Source: Eubacterium sp. AF22-8LB
GTDB taxonomy: Bacteria > Bacillota_I > Bacilli_A > Erysipelotrichales > Erysipelotrichaceae
Length of the DNA stretch: 64,000 nucleotides
Direction of reading: 5' to 3'
Assembly (NCBI RefSeq): GCF_003458715.1
Contig: NZ_QRVI01000006.1
Location: 46,843-110,842 of the forward strand
Shown in pieces: positions 51,548 to 60,165 of the stretch; position 1 is the first letter of the stretch, and every line of letters starts with the position of its first letter. Below the pieces are notes generated by a model that was not told the DNA's origin, did not search any database, and worked only from the letters and a program-made list of their open reading frames with translations. A program made the position numbers and the translations under genes.

Positions 51548-52561
51548 GATTTCGTTTTGGATGCATTTGAATAAGACTTGAATCGTTTCACTAATCATTT
51601 TCTTCGTTTGACTATCCATGTTCTGAATGGATTTGATCATTTCAACTATATCGATATTCTTTCTTAAATCTTTTGGATTTTCATAATCTGAAAAGATAGA
51701 GTAAATGGTATCAATAACTTGTTTGCGTGTATTGACATCAATGGATTTAAGCCATTTTGATAGTGTGGATTGTGTATGCTTGGAGAGTTGATCATTTTGT
51801 TCTAGATAGATAAAGTCTCCGTTTTCAACACACCAAGTAAATGGATCGTGTTGAAGAATAGAGATGGCATTACTTTGAATGATTTGATAATTATTTGTTT
51901 CTTCAAGTAATAATCCAATAACACTGGATTGAGGAATAGTCTTATACACTTTAATATCGGTTTGATAAGGTGTAAGAAATCCAGGCCCATCATGGTTGTA
52001 TATACAAGAAATTGGATTGTGTGTATGGATACTTGCATAAAGGGCAAGATTTGCTCCTTTTGAGTGTCCTCCTAAGATCAGATTGTGTTTTGTCTGATAG
52101 TTATTCACATAGTTTAAGGCAGAAATTTGACTTGGAATGTTTTCTTGAAAACATAGATTGAAGTCTTCCTTCCATCCTACAAAACTAGCATCGGTTCCTC
52201 TAAAGGCAATGTAGTCTGTTTGGTTGGGTAAATGAAAAGTCATAGCACAGAATTGTTTTTCATTATCTTTGTCAAAATTAGTTTGTAGATGAGAAATGGT
52301 AATGGCTTCATAGCGAAGGGAGTGTATGAATTGAATAAAGAGTTCTTCATTTAATTCAGGTACTCGGGTATCAATGCATAAAGTATCAATCTCATTTTCA
52401 AATTCACTTAATAAATGGACTTCGGATTCAATATCAATGCTTGAGTTTTCAAATTTAATATAGGAAATTTGTGAGAGAATTAAAGAGTCCACATTATTAA
52501 ATGGATATTCTTCAACGGTTAAATTCCCGTATTCTTTGATGTAGTCAATGATGTTTTTCAT
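51533..52561 (-). CDS. Mbeg1-like lipase (DUF2974)
   Basis: Alpha/beta-hydrolase of 342 residues from the ATG at 52561. The nucleophile elbow is GGHSKGAN, preceded by YIAFRGTDAS, and the fold continues through NHDGPGF. The family starts near IIDYIKEYGNLTVEEYPFNNVDSLILSQISY, which supports this ATG; a TTG at 52639 would add 26 residues. TACAAT on the minus strand (52573-52568) lies seven bases before the ATG and no ribosome site is seen, so the mRNA may be leaderless. Natural substrate unknown. Confidence 0.82.
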   Translation of the reverse strand: MKNIIDYIKEYGNLTVEEYPFNNVDSLILSQISYIKFENSSIDIESEVHLLSEFENEIDTLCIDTRVPELNEELFIQFIHSLRYEAITISHLQTNFDKDNEKQFCAMTFHLPNQTDYIAFRGTDASFVGWKEDFNLCFQENIPSQISALNYVNNYQTKHNLILGGHSKGANLALYASIHTHNPISCIYNHDGPGFLTPYQTDIKVYKTIPQSSVIGLLLEETNNYQIIQSNAISILQHDPFTWCVENGDFIYLEQNDQLSKHTQSTLSKWLKSIDVNTRKQVIDTIYSIFSDYENPKDLRKNIDIVEMIKSIQNMDSQTKKMISETIQVLFKCIQNEIKRGN

Positions 52562-52664
52562 AGCTTCATTGTAGTGCATAAATACATTTATTGAAATATG
52601 TTCATCGTGATTTTTAAAATAATCCAAGTTCGTATACAATAAGGTTAGTGAAGGTGGATTGTAT

Positions 52665-53222
52665 ATGTTGATATTTGGAATTTTGTGTATTTGTCTGAGT
52701 TTAGATGTATTTGTATGTGCACTAGAACAGGGGGCTACAATTCGTAATATTCGCTTTTCAAAAGCATTGGTTTATGGATTGATTTTTGCGCTTTGCAGTT
52801 CAGGTATGTTTTTATTAGGACACGGGATGTCCACATATATTTTTGGACGTCCGTTGGCAACATTGAATAAATATGTTGCGATATTTGTCTTTTTGATTCT
52901 TGGAAATGGAATGGTCATTTATAGCTTTAAGCGTGGAAAGTTTGTGGAAAGACTACAAGAGTTTGATACAAAACAAATTATTAAATTGGCTCTTATTGGA
53001 GGACTAGACTGTTTCTTTGTTGGAGTTGGCTGTTATTATATGAATCTTCCTTATTTGATGGAGTCTTTAGTCTTATTTTTAATTGTACTTGCTGGCTATA
53101 TGATTCATTTTTATATTGGATATTATAATGGGGCCGAATATCAAAAAGCTTATTATCTTCTTTGTGGGGTGGTATGCTTATTTATGAGCTTATCATTAAT
53201 TTTTAAGTTAATTCGATTGTAG
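52665..53222 (+). CDS. MntP-like putative manganese efflux pump
   Basis: Six-helix membrane protein of 185 residues. The first helix carries LDVFVCALEQGA, comparable to the LDAFxVSLxxG motif of MntP, and the fourth repeats the pattern in IGGLDCFFVGVG, giving the two-fold symmetry of the family. AAGGTGG at 52651-52657 supports the ATG at 52665. The metal is inferred from the family only. Likely co-transcribed with the TetR gene ten bases downstream. Confidence 0.75.
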   Translation: MLIFGILCICLSLDVFVCALEQGATIRNIRFSKALVYGLIFALCSSGMFLLGHGMSTYIFGRPLATLNKYVAIFVFLILGNGMVIYSFKRGKFVERLQEFDTKQIIKLALIGGLDCFFVGVGCYYMNLPYLMESLVLFLIVLAGYMIHFYIGYYNGAEYQKAYYLLCGVVCLFMSLSLIFKLIRL

Positions 53223-53232
53223 AGGTGATTTC

Positions 53233-53793
53233 ATGACATTTAATGAAAAAGTGACAATGAAAGATCTTCTGAGCGAAGGATTATATATTTTGATGCAAAA
53301 AAAGCCTTTTGAAAAAATTACAATCAAACAGATTTGTGATAAAACGGGCGTTATTCGTGGAACATTTTATAATCACTTTATGGATAAGTATGAGGCTTTA
53401 GAATACTTGATTCATCGTATGTTTTATAAAGGGATTGAGCATGAATCAAATCCTCAAATTATAAAGCATATCTTTCAGACTGTAAGTGATAATCGTGATT
53501 TCTTTAAGTCTTGTTATAGAATTACGGGGCAGAATGGTTTTGAAGATTTAATGAGTAATGTGTTTAAAGAAATATTTAGAAATGTATTTTCTTATTTAGA
53601 TGTGAGTGGGATGGATTCAAGGTTTACAGTGGATTTTTTAGTGGATTATTATGCGAATGATTTATTGTACTTTTTAAAGTATTGGATTCAACATAATTTT
53701 GAGCCGGATGTAGAAACATATTATGCCAAGATAGATGTTTTATTTAAAAACAATATTAAAGAATTAAATATTCGATATATGGATAAATCTTAA
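53233..53793 (+). CDS. TetR/AcrR-family transcriptional regulator
   Basis: 186 residues. The N-terminal helix-turn-helix (KKPFEKITIKQICDKTGVIRGTFYNHF) is typical of TetR proteins, and the C-terminal ligand domain resembles the TetR_C_7/DhaS group. GAGGTGA precedes the ATG. It lies in the same unit as the MntP-like gene and may control it, but no palindromic operator stands out at that promoter. Confidence 0.9.
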   Translation: MTFNEKVTMKDLLSEGLYILMQKKPFEKITIKQICDKTGVIRGTFYNHFMDKYEALEYLIHRMFYKGIEHESNPQIIKHIFQTVSDNRDFFKSCYRITGQNGFEDLMSNVFKEIFRNVFSYLDVSGMDSRFTVDFLVDYYANDLLYFLKYWIQHNFEPDVETYYAKIDVLFKNNIKELNIRYMDKS

Positions 53794-53794
53794 A

Positions 53795-53823
53795 TTGACA
53801 AATTGTGTATTGTCTAGTAGGAT
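53795..53823 (+). promoter_or_regulatory. Promoter of the lysS T-box leader
   Basis: A perfect TTGACA (53795-53800), a 17-base spacer and TAGGAT (53818-53823), directly after the TetR stop. Confidence 0.8.
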
Positions 53824-53829
53824 AAAAGC

Positions 53830-54063
53830 GTATAAAAAGGCAATGAAGAGGGCGAGTACCTTTTAGAAATACTTTAGAGAGCTTTTGGCTGGTGAAAAAA
53901 AGCGTAGGACTAATTGGGAATAAAGACTTGGAGCTATTTGTATTTCCTGCATTAAAGGAAGCGCTGTTTATAGACAGTGACTAAGGCTAGACAAAGTGAT
54001 TTGTCTGGTAAATTAGGGTGGTAACACGAGCACTTCGTCCCTTTGTGGCAAGTGCCTTTTTTT
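53830..54063 (+). promoter_or_regulatory. T-box riboswitch (lysine) controlling lysS
   Basis: The T-box AGGGTGGTAACACG is at 54014-54027 and is followed by the antiterminator partner CGTCCCT. The competing terminator is GCACTT/AAGTGC (54030-54055) with a T run to 54063. In stem I the AGTA (5') and GAATAAAG (3', about 53938-53945) segments form the specifier loop, and both possible triplets, AAA and AAG, are lysine codons. Uncharged tRNA-Lys should switch lysS on. Confidence 0.9.
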
Positions 54064-54089
54064 ATGGATAAAAGAAAAAGGAGAAAACA

Positions 54090-55580
54090 ATGGAAAAGTT
54101 AACGCAACAAGAACAAGTTCGTCGTCAGAAGATGCAAGATCTAATTGACATGGGTATTGATCCATTTGGATCTCGTTATGATCGTACTTCAAATTCGGGT
54201 ATTATCAAATCATCTTATGAAGACAAGACAAAAGAAGAATTAGATGAATTACAAGTAACAGTTAAAATTGCAGGTCGTATCATGACTAAACGTCGTCAGG
54301 GTAAGGCTGGTTTCATGAATATTCAAGATCGCGAAGGACAAATTCAGATCTATGTTCGTAAAGATGAAATTGGTGATGATCAATATGAAATCTTTAAGAA
54401 AAATGACATTGGAGATATCGTAGGTATTGAAGGTACTGTTATGAAGACAGATCATGGGCAATTATCTGTTCGTGCTAAAAACTATACACACCTTTCAAAA
54501 TCACTTCGTCCTTTACCAGAAAAATTCCATGGATTAACAGATGTTGAAGAGCGTTTCCGTCGTCGTTATGTAGACTTGATCATGAATCCAGAAGCTAAGC
54601 GTATTGCACTAACAAGACCAAAAATTATTCGTGCAATCCAACACTATTTGGATGGTCAAGGTTTAGTTGAAGTTGAAACTCCAGTAATGCAGCCAATCTT
54701 AGGTGGTGCAAGTGCTAGACCATTCGTGACTCACCACAATGCATTAAATATGGACTTCTACTTGCGTATTGCGACTGAATTACCATTAAAACGTTTGATT
54801 GTTGGTGGTTTAGAAGGTGTTTATGAAATTGGACGTCTATTCCGTAATGAAGGAATGGATGCGATGCATAACCCAGAATTTACTACAGTTGAAGCGTATG
54901 TTGCTTATAGTGATTTACACGGAATGATGGACTTGATTGAAGGTTTATTTGATTCAGTAGCTAATGAAGTATTGGGTACGACAGATATTACTTATCAAGG
55001 AACAGAATTATCATTAAAGGCTCCTTTCAAACGTATTCACATGGTTGATGCGATTAAAGAAGCTTGTGGTGTAGATTTCTGGCAAGATATGAGTTATGAA
55101 GAAGCTGTTAAATTGGCTGAGGAACATGATATTGAAGTTGAAAAGATCCATAATACAGTTGGACACATCATCAACTTATTCTTCGAAAAATATGTTGAAG
55201 AAACAATTGTACAACCAACATTTGTATATGGTCACCCAACATCAATTTCTCCATTAGCTAAGAAGAATACGAAGGATCCTAGATTTGCGGATCGTTACGA
55301 ATTATTCATTTGTGGACACGAATATGCGAATGCATTCTCTGAATTAAATGATCCAATTGATCAAAGAGAACGTTTTGAAAAACAATTAGAACTTCGTGAA
55401 TTAGGTGATGATGAAGCTAACGAAGTCGATACAGATTATGTAGAAGCATTGGAATATGGTCTTCCTCCAACTGGTGGTGTAGGACTTGGAATTGATCGTT
55501 TCGTAATGTTATTAACAGATCAAAGAACAATTCGTGAAGTATTATTATTCCCTCACATGAAGAATAATAATTCAAATTAA
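54090..55580 (+). CDS. lysS: Lysyl-tRNA synthetase, class II
   Basis: Charges tRNA-Lys, 496 residues. The N-terminal OB-fold anticodon domain (VKIAGRIMTKRRQGKAGFMNIQD) is followed by the class II core. Motif 1 is near VEVETPVMQPILGGASARPF, motif 2 is GRLFRNEGMDAMHNPEFT and motif 3 is GVGLGIDRFVML. AAAGGAG precedes the ATG. Controlled by the upstream T-box. Confidence 0.98.
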   Translation: MEKLTQQEQVRRQKMQDLIDMGIDPFGSRYDRTSNSGIIKSSYEDKTKEELDELQVTVKIAGRIMTKRRQGKAGFMNIQDREGQIQIYVRKDEIGDDQYEIFKKNDIGDIVGIEGTVMKTDHGQLSVRAKNYTHLSKSLRPLPEKFHGLTDVEERFRRRYVDLIMNPEAKRIALTRPKIIRAIQHYLDGQGLVEVETPVMQPILGGASARPFVTHHNALNMDFYLRIATELPLKRLIVGGLEGVYEIGRLFRNEGMDAMHNPEFTTVEAYVAYSDLHGMMDLIEGLFDSVANEVLGTTDITYQGTELSLKAPFKRIHMVDAIKEACGVDFWQDMSYEEAVKLAEEHDIEVEKIHNTVGHIINLFFEKYVEETIVQPTFVYGHPTSISPLAKKNTKDPRFADRYELFICGHEYANAFSELNDPIDQRERFEKQLELRELGDDEANEVDTDYVEALEYGLPPTGGVGLGIDRFVMLLTDQRTIREVLLFPHMKNNNSN

Positions 55581-55678
55581 AAATTGTTATAAATAGGTTG
55601 AATGTCAATAAAAGCTTTACATAAAGGATATTAAATGGATGTATACTGTTGAAGATTGATACAGATACATCTAGAAAA

Positions 55679-55728
55679 GACCCGATTAAAGACCCGAAAA
55701 TAGAATTTAGGACCCGAAAAAGACCCGA
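55679..55728 (+). repeat. Four GACCCGA(A) repeats downstream of lysS
   Basis: GACCCGA starts at 55679, 55691, 55711 and 55722 in otherwise AT-rich DNA, with spacings of 12, 20 and 11 bases. Directly followed by a terminator hairpin. Role unknown. Confidence 0.7.
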
Positions 55729-55731
55729 AAA

Positions 55732-55760
55732 AAAGAGGAAGTTGGTAGCTTCCTCTTTTC
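55732..55760 (+). terminator. Terminator downstream of lysS
   Basis: A 10-bp stem AAAGAGGAAG/CTTCCTCTTT with a 7-base loop; A and T runs on both sides allow it to act in both directions. Confidence 0.8.
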
Positions 55761-55843
55761 TGTTACTACATTACGTAGTCTTATCGCAATCAGAGTATAT
55801 CACGAAATATAGATTTTATGTAAGAATATTATTCACTTTTAGT

Positions 55844-56191
55844 TTATTCTTGTGTTTTGATAATATATTTCAAAATTTTATCTTTTAATTCTCTAGCATT
55901 TTTTACATACTGATGATAATCAAGATTAAAACGAGTCACACTTCCTTCATGAAATGGAATCCATATTTCTTTTTTATCTTTTTGAATGATATTTAATCCA
56001 ACGATACATTGCTCATTTCCGTTAATTAAACTTCCTGACATAAATGTAGCCATTGAATTTAATAATTGTGATTTTATAGCTTGTCGAACAGGCAATGTTT
56101 TCACTTCAATTTTTTCAATAGACTCAATTTTTAATAATTCTTCTCCATTAAAATAGAGTTTAGATCCTTTAATACTGCATAATTTTTCCAT
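55844..56191 (-). CDS. Hypothetical protein
   Basis: 115 residues, alternating short beta-strand-like segments (SIKGSKLYFNGEELLKIESIEKIEV) and a helical C-terminus. No motif is recognised. AAAGGAAA precedes the ATG. Last gene of a three-gene minus-strand cluster with a thioredoxin-like gene and a broken secreted-protein gene. Confidence 0.6.
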   Translation of the reverse strand: MEKLCSIKGSKLYFNGEELLKIESIEKIEVKTLPVRQAIKSQLLNSMATFMSGSLINGNEQCIVGLNIIQKDKKEIWIPFHEGSVTRFNLDYHQYVKNARELKDKILKYIIKTQE

Positions 56192-56201
56192 ACTATTTCC
56201 T

Positions 56202-56585
56202 TTAATTGATTTTGTTTTTATCTAACCAATTTATAAGCCTTTCTTCCAAATCATTCCATTCAGATAAATCTAACTCATTAGTAAATTTTCCATCAGTAAA
56301 TTTATAAATACTAGGGTAATATTGTAAAGATGGTAATATAGATGTTATATAGTCAATGTCATTATCATTTTTTGTTTTTACTGTATATTCGTATATCGTA
56401 ATACTATTCTCTGTAACTAAATCTTCTTCAATTGAACGTAATTCAAGACAATAAGGGCATTGTTCTAAAGAAATTTGTAATATAAAATCTTCTTTATTTT
56501 CTATTAACTTTTCTAGTTGATTTATATTTATTTCTTCAATCATTATCACAAGAAAAACATTTAAAATATTCTTTTTTAAAGTCAT
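56202..56585 (-). CDS. Thioredoxin-like protein with CPYC motif
   Basis: 127 residues. ISLEQCPYCLELRSIEEDL carries a CxxC redox pair in a thioredoxin-like context, and SLQYYPSIYKFTDGKF matches the cis-Pro region. The arrangement resembles PedC/BrcD-type bacteriocin accessory thioredoxins. The first 14 residues are hydrophobic; a second ATG at 56543 would remove them and give a normal cytoplasmic protein. Ten bases from the next gene. Confidence 0.7.
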   Translation of the reverse strand: MTLKKNILNVFLVIMIEEININQLEKLIENKEDFILQISLEQCPYCLELRSIEEDLVTENSITIYEYTVKTKNDNDIDYITSILPSLQYYPSIYKFTDGKFTNELDLSEWNDLEERLINWLDKNKIN

Positions 56586-56615
56586 ATTTGTCTTGCTATC
56601 TTTTTTTAATTACTA

Positions 56616-57119
56616 TCAAAATAACGATACAGAATATTGAGGAGTAACTACATTAACAAAACCTGATTGAAGACATTTCCATTTACCTGCAACATTCATC
56701 GTATTATTATTGACAATATATCTTTCTAACAAACTAAAACCAGTTCCCCACACTTCTACTGAAAAACTACAATTTGTTACATGATCTACTCCAGTGCCAG
56801 CAACAACATAACAACGAATCGTTCCTTTGGAACCATGTAAAACATCTCCAAAATAATAAGTAGCTGAGTTGCTGTTCCATCCTGATGATCTAGGTTTAAC
56901 TGCATTATTTTCAACTTTTACAACTGTCGCACCTGCATCGAACGCTTTTTGAGCTTCCATTTTTACTTCTAACTCATTATTCAAATCAGCATAAACTATA
57001 GCAAACCCATCTTCACTAATTTTAATATTATTTTCCTGTGCCTAAATGGATGTTGCTCCTATTAAGGAAAATGAAATACATATTGCCATGAATAATCTAA
57101 ATAATTTGTTTGTTTTCAT
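56616..57119 (-). pseudogene. Secreted protein gene interrupted by a stop in the signal peptide
   Basis: From the ATG at 57119 (GGAG upstream) the frame reads MKTNKLFRLFMAICISFSLI, then GATSI, a TAG at 57044-57042, and continues in frame as AQENNIKISEDG to a normal stop at 56616. The stop sits at the signal-peptide cleavage region. The rest is a 140-residue, beta-rich, Ser/Asn/Val/Gly-rich extracellular-type domain with two cysteines that I do not recognise. A single base change would restore the gene. It is the first gene of the cluster. Confidence 0.8.
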
Positions 57120-57271
57120 ATAGTTAGCTCCATGATTAATTAAAATTTTTGTTAAGTTTTGATAACTGTATACCACATATTCTCATCCCTTTCTTTAAAA
57201 AATTTATCACCACATCTTCATACTAAAAAATTTTTTAATCCATTTCTAGTCTTATAAAAAATATTTATTTT

Positions 57272-57320
57272 TGCTATAATTTAAAAGTAAGAAAAAAGGA
57301 ATCAACTGTATTCCTTTTTT
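57272..57320 (+). promoter_or_regulatory. Extended -10 promoter abutting a terminator
   Basis: TGCTATAAT (57272-57280) is followed after 11 bases by a terminator hairpin AAAAAAGGAAT/ATTCCTTTTTT (57292-57320). The predicted RNA would be little more than the hairpin. Probably what remains after the gene between them was deleted. Confidence 0.55.
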
Positions 57321-57451
57321 TATTCGGCTTTTATTGTTTAATGACGGGTTCTTTTTTTTATTTGCTTCATCAAAGTATTTATAAATGACAGCGCAACAAT
57401 AATTTTTATGATTTCGAAGATGATTTATAAATTTGAAACATTCACGATGGT

Positions 57452-57592
57452 GTAAACTTACCACCAAGAAAGATGATGGGTATTAATTCTGAAGGTATGT
57501 TGATTTCAGCTGTTCATGAAGAAGATGGTCATGAATGCTTGAACTTATTGATGGTTGATGACAATATTCCTGCAGGAGCTAAGCTTTACTAG
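57452..57592 (+). pseudogene. 3' fragment of methionyl-tRNA synthetase (tRNA-binding domain)
   Basis: A 46-codon frame begins VNLPPRKMMGINSEGMLISA and ends DNIPAGAKLY at a TAG, matching the end of the C-terminal tRNA-binding (EMAP/YtpR-like) domain of bacterial MetRS. In-frame stops just upstream and the lack of any upstream homology show that only the tail remains. It could come from a duplicated metG lost by deletion or from a recombined neighbour. Confidence 0.75.
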
Positions 57593-57624
57593 GATAAAAA
57601 AATTAGTAATTTTTGGTTGTAAAT

Positions 57625-57661
57625 TTACGCATTTACGCCAAACTTACGCCCAACTTACGCC
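57625..57661 (+). repeat. Four TTACGC(C) repeats with 8-11 base period
   Basis: TTACGC starts at 57625, 57633, 57644 and 57655; the last two units are near-perfect 11-mers (AACTTACGCCC). They precede a terminator, as the GACCCGA cluster does. Role unknown. Confidence 0.7.
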
Positions 57662-57727
57662 AAAAAATTAAGAAGAAAAAGATGGTTACACTAGTAAAGT
57701 GAAGCATTTTGTATTGAATTAAACAAA

Positions 57728-57760
57728 GAGCAACTCTCTGAAAAGTGAGTTGCTCATTTT
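57728..57760 (+). terminator. Orphan terminator hairpin
   Basis: A 9-bp stem GAGCAACTC/GAGTTGCTC with a 10-base loop and a T-rich tail, with no intact gene upstream on this strand. Confidence 0.75.
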
Positions 57761-57817
57761 TGTTATTAAATTTTGAGAAAAATAATATAGCAACTAATTT
57801 AATACAACACAGATAAT

Positions 57818-58184
57818 ATGACACCCTTTTTAATGTTGATGGGTTACTGATATCATTGAACTTTCAACGTTTGATTTTAAATGACACCTTTTTTAATGTG
57901 TCTTTCAAAATATAAGTGAAAAATACGCTATACATGTGTTTTGAATATAGTAATTGTGTGTTATTGAGGTTAAACGCAGTAAAATATAACATATTGGTAT
58001 TATAAAAGTTGCTATTTCCAAAAAAAGACGCCGAAAAATAGACGGTTGTCATTAAAAAAGGTTATCATATAGACACTAATGCCATTAAAAAAGTTGCGAT
58101 ATCGATAAAAAGGCGGCTTAATTGGCAGTTAGTATTATTAAAGTTGTCATTATGCCTAAATAGACATTAATAAAGTTGCTATAT
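57818..58184. mobile_element. Transposon-end-like array of inverted 20-bp repeats without a transposase
   Basis: Two copies of ATGACACC(C)TTTTTAATGT (57818-57836 and 57881-57899, 63 bases apart) face five related copies in the opposite orientation, consensus CATTAAAAAAGTTGYYATAT, at 57998-58019, 58049-58070, 58083-58102, 58133-58153 and 58165-58184. Multiple inverted end repeats of this kind are typical of IS21-family and Tn7-like transposase-binding sites. Nothing between them codes for a transposase, so this looks like fused ends of a deleted element. Confidence 0.5.
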
Positions 58185-58491
58185 TCGCTATAAATAGTTC
58201 TAAATGCGATTGGTTATCATGGGAATATATTCCTTTTATAGTAAAGTGCTTTATATAAAGGGTAATAAATAAAATTAAGAGGATTGGTGCACCTTAAATG
58301 CACCTTTTGGATAACTTCATCAACAATTTTGCTTGGCTTAAACGCTGAGTTTTTTTGATTTAAGTAGCAGATACCTTAGGCGAGCTATAAATGTTATAGA
58401 AATTTGTTTTTTAGTCTTAGATGTCATATATAAATGCATGTTTTTAGTATTGTTTCATTATTGTTGAAGTGGTTTTATCAGTTCTAAAACA
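58185..58491. other. Non-coding AT-rich stretch
   Basis: No open frame with a ribosome site is seen. A short direct repeat TGCACCTT-AAA-TGCACCTT lies near 58298-58316. The stretch probably belongs to the same decayed segment as the repeats to its left. Confidence 0.4.
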
Positions 58492-59205
58492 TCAATCCAG
58501 ATGATAATATTTTATAAAATCTTTTACATTTTCTTCATCATACTCATATTTTTGGCCTTGAAAATCATTTGGATAACTTACATATTCAGATAATTCTTCT
58601 AAATGACCATCTTCAGAATAATAAACAATTCGTCCATATTGGTACTCTCCACGATTATCATCTCCACCATATTCAACTAATACCATATTTCCATTTTCTG
58701 TAGAAATTATATTTGGAAAATATAAATCAGTTAAATTTTTGCTTGCAGATACCGTAAAAAATGCCTTAGAAACGTTATTTAATCTATTTTTTTCCATTGG
58801 ATCATATTTACTAATAATTTTAACTGGTAAGGAATATGTACCTTTATTTCCTGCACTGTCCTTTACACTATATTCAATATGGTAATCGCCTTCTTGGTGC
58901 TGTACAATATCAGATTTAATCTGTTTGATTTTCTTTGATATATCACCATCTACATTATCCACGGCTTTTAAGGAAAGTAATAAACGGTCGAAGTCAATAG
59001 TTTTGTTAACTTCAAATGTTGGGTTTTCATCCGAGCAAGTAATTACCGGTTTTGTTTTATCTTTTTTTATTCTCTTTTTTTGTTTTTCTTCTTCTTTTTG
59101 TTTCTTTGCCAGTGCTTCATCAACACGATTGCTTTTTGTATCTGTACAAGCACACATAGTTATACCTAGCAAAATAATTAAACCTACATTAAAAATCTTA
59201 TACAT
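58492..59205 (-). CDS. Lipoprotein with DUF5011/Ig-like domain
   Basis: 237 residues. The N-terminal signal ends in GITMCACTD, a usable though not ideal lipobox. A Lys/Glu-rich linker follows, then an Ig-like DUF5011 domain (KTKPVITC, FDRLLLSLKAVDNVDGDIS, GDYHIEYSVKDSAGNKG). The C-terminal part (about 150-237) is unrecognised. Predicted to be anchored to the outer face of the membrane. Confidence 0.75.
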   Translation of the reverse strand: MYKIFNVGLIILLGITMCACTDTKSNRVDEALAKKQKEEEKQKKRIKKDKTKPVITCSDENPTFEVNKTIDFDRLLLSLKAVDNVDGDISKKIKQIKSDIVQHQEGDYHIEYSVKDSAGNKGTYSLPVKIISKYDPMEKNRLNNVSKAFFTVSASKNLTDLYFPNIISTENGNMVLVEYGGDDNRGEYQYGRIVYYSEDGHLEELSEYVSYPNDFQGQKYEYDEENVKDFIKYYHLD

Positions 59206-59296
59206 ATCAAAATTCTCCTATTTTTAAGTAATTTACAATACTATACTAGCATATTAATCAGTATTAAAGTTATATCTATTAAAAAAATTGAATCAA

Positions 59297-59305
59297 TGAT
59301 ATAAT
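59297..59305 (+). promoter_or_regulatory. Extended -10 promoter of the second lipoprotein
   Basis: TGATATAAT, 30 bases before the start codon; no clear -35. Confidence 0.55.
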
Positions 59306-59334
59306 GAAACCAACTTAGGAAAGAGGTTACAAAT

Positions 59335-60138
59335 ATGAAATTATTACACAAATTTATGGCTGCAACACTTGCAGTCTCCTTGCTAGCAGGATGCTCATCA
59401 GAGCCAAAAAAAGAGGGACCACCATCTGATAAAGATTTTATTTTAAATGTATCAAAAGGATTGGAAGCACGATGGGAATTGGCAGATAATGAGGATACAG
59501 ATAGTTATTCAAGTGCGGAATTACAAAAAGCATATACAAAATTTCTAAAAGCTGAAACAGATGCTGTTGGGAAAGAAAGCAAATACAAATTTAAAGATAA
59601 AGATTTGAAAAAAGTTGCTGATACATATTATAAAGGACTTAAATTACAAGAAGAAGGAATTCAATATGCTGGAACTGATGATTATACAAACCAAGAAAAA
59701 ACGTGGGAATTAGGATATAACTACAGAGCTTTAGCTATTCACGAATTCGAAAAAGATTATGGATTGACTGTAAATTCAAAATATAAGAGCGATTTAGATG
59801 ATTTTCTTTCTCAATATTCTGTTGCCAAAAAGGAAGTTGCTATTCAAGAATTTGTAGATAATTTACAAGAATCAATCCAATATACAAAAGATGAAAGTCA
59901 AAGTGATGAATACACAACATATTATTCAACAATCATTGAAAACACAACTGAATATACAATTGATTCGCTTTCAATCCAGTTAGATTTTCTTGATGGTTCA
60001 GGTGTTATTTTATATCAAGGAGATGATTATGTTTCAAATTTAGCCGCTGGATCAAAAATTCAAAGTACAGTTTATTATGATGCTGAAAAAGGAGAACCAT
60101 CTACTTTAAGACCAATAATTACTGTATATTATAATTAA
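59335..60138 (+). CDS. Lipoprotein of unknown function
   Basis: 267 residues with a clear lipobox (SLLAGCSS, Cys20). A helical region of about 160 residues follows, then a beta-rich C-terminal domain (TIDSLSIQLDFLDGSGVILYQ) that resembles FxLYD-type domains. It is divergent from the lipoprotein gene at 58492, with which it shares only general character. AAAGAGG precedes the ATG. Confidence 0.75.
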   Translation: MKLLHKFMAATLAVSLLAGCSSEPKKEGPPSDKDFILNVSKGLEARWELADNEDTDSYSSAELQKAYTKFLKAETDAVGKESKYKFKDKDLKKVADTYYKGLKLQEEGIQYAGTDDYTNQEKTWELGYNYRALAIHEFEKDYGLTVNSKYKSDLDDFLSQYSVAKKEVAIQEFVDNLQESIQYTKDESQSDEYTTYYSTIIENTTEYTIDSLSIQLDFLDGSGVILYQGDDYVSNLAAGSKIQSTVYYDAEKGEPSTLRPIITVYYN

Positions 60139-60165
60139 GATAATGAATTTAAAGATATGTTATAC

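Noticed and set aside
52562..52639. TTG start adding 26 residues to the Mbeg1-like lipase
   Set aside because: The added residues precede the usual family start, and no ribosome site lies before the TTG; kept only as an alternative.
55649..55888. 79-codon plus-strand frame after lysS
   Set aside because: It spans the GACCCGA repeats and a terminator, has no ribosome site, and overlaps a better minus-strand gene.
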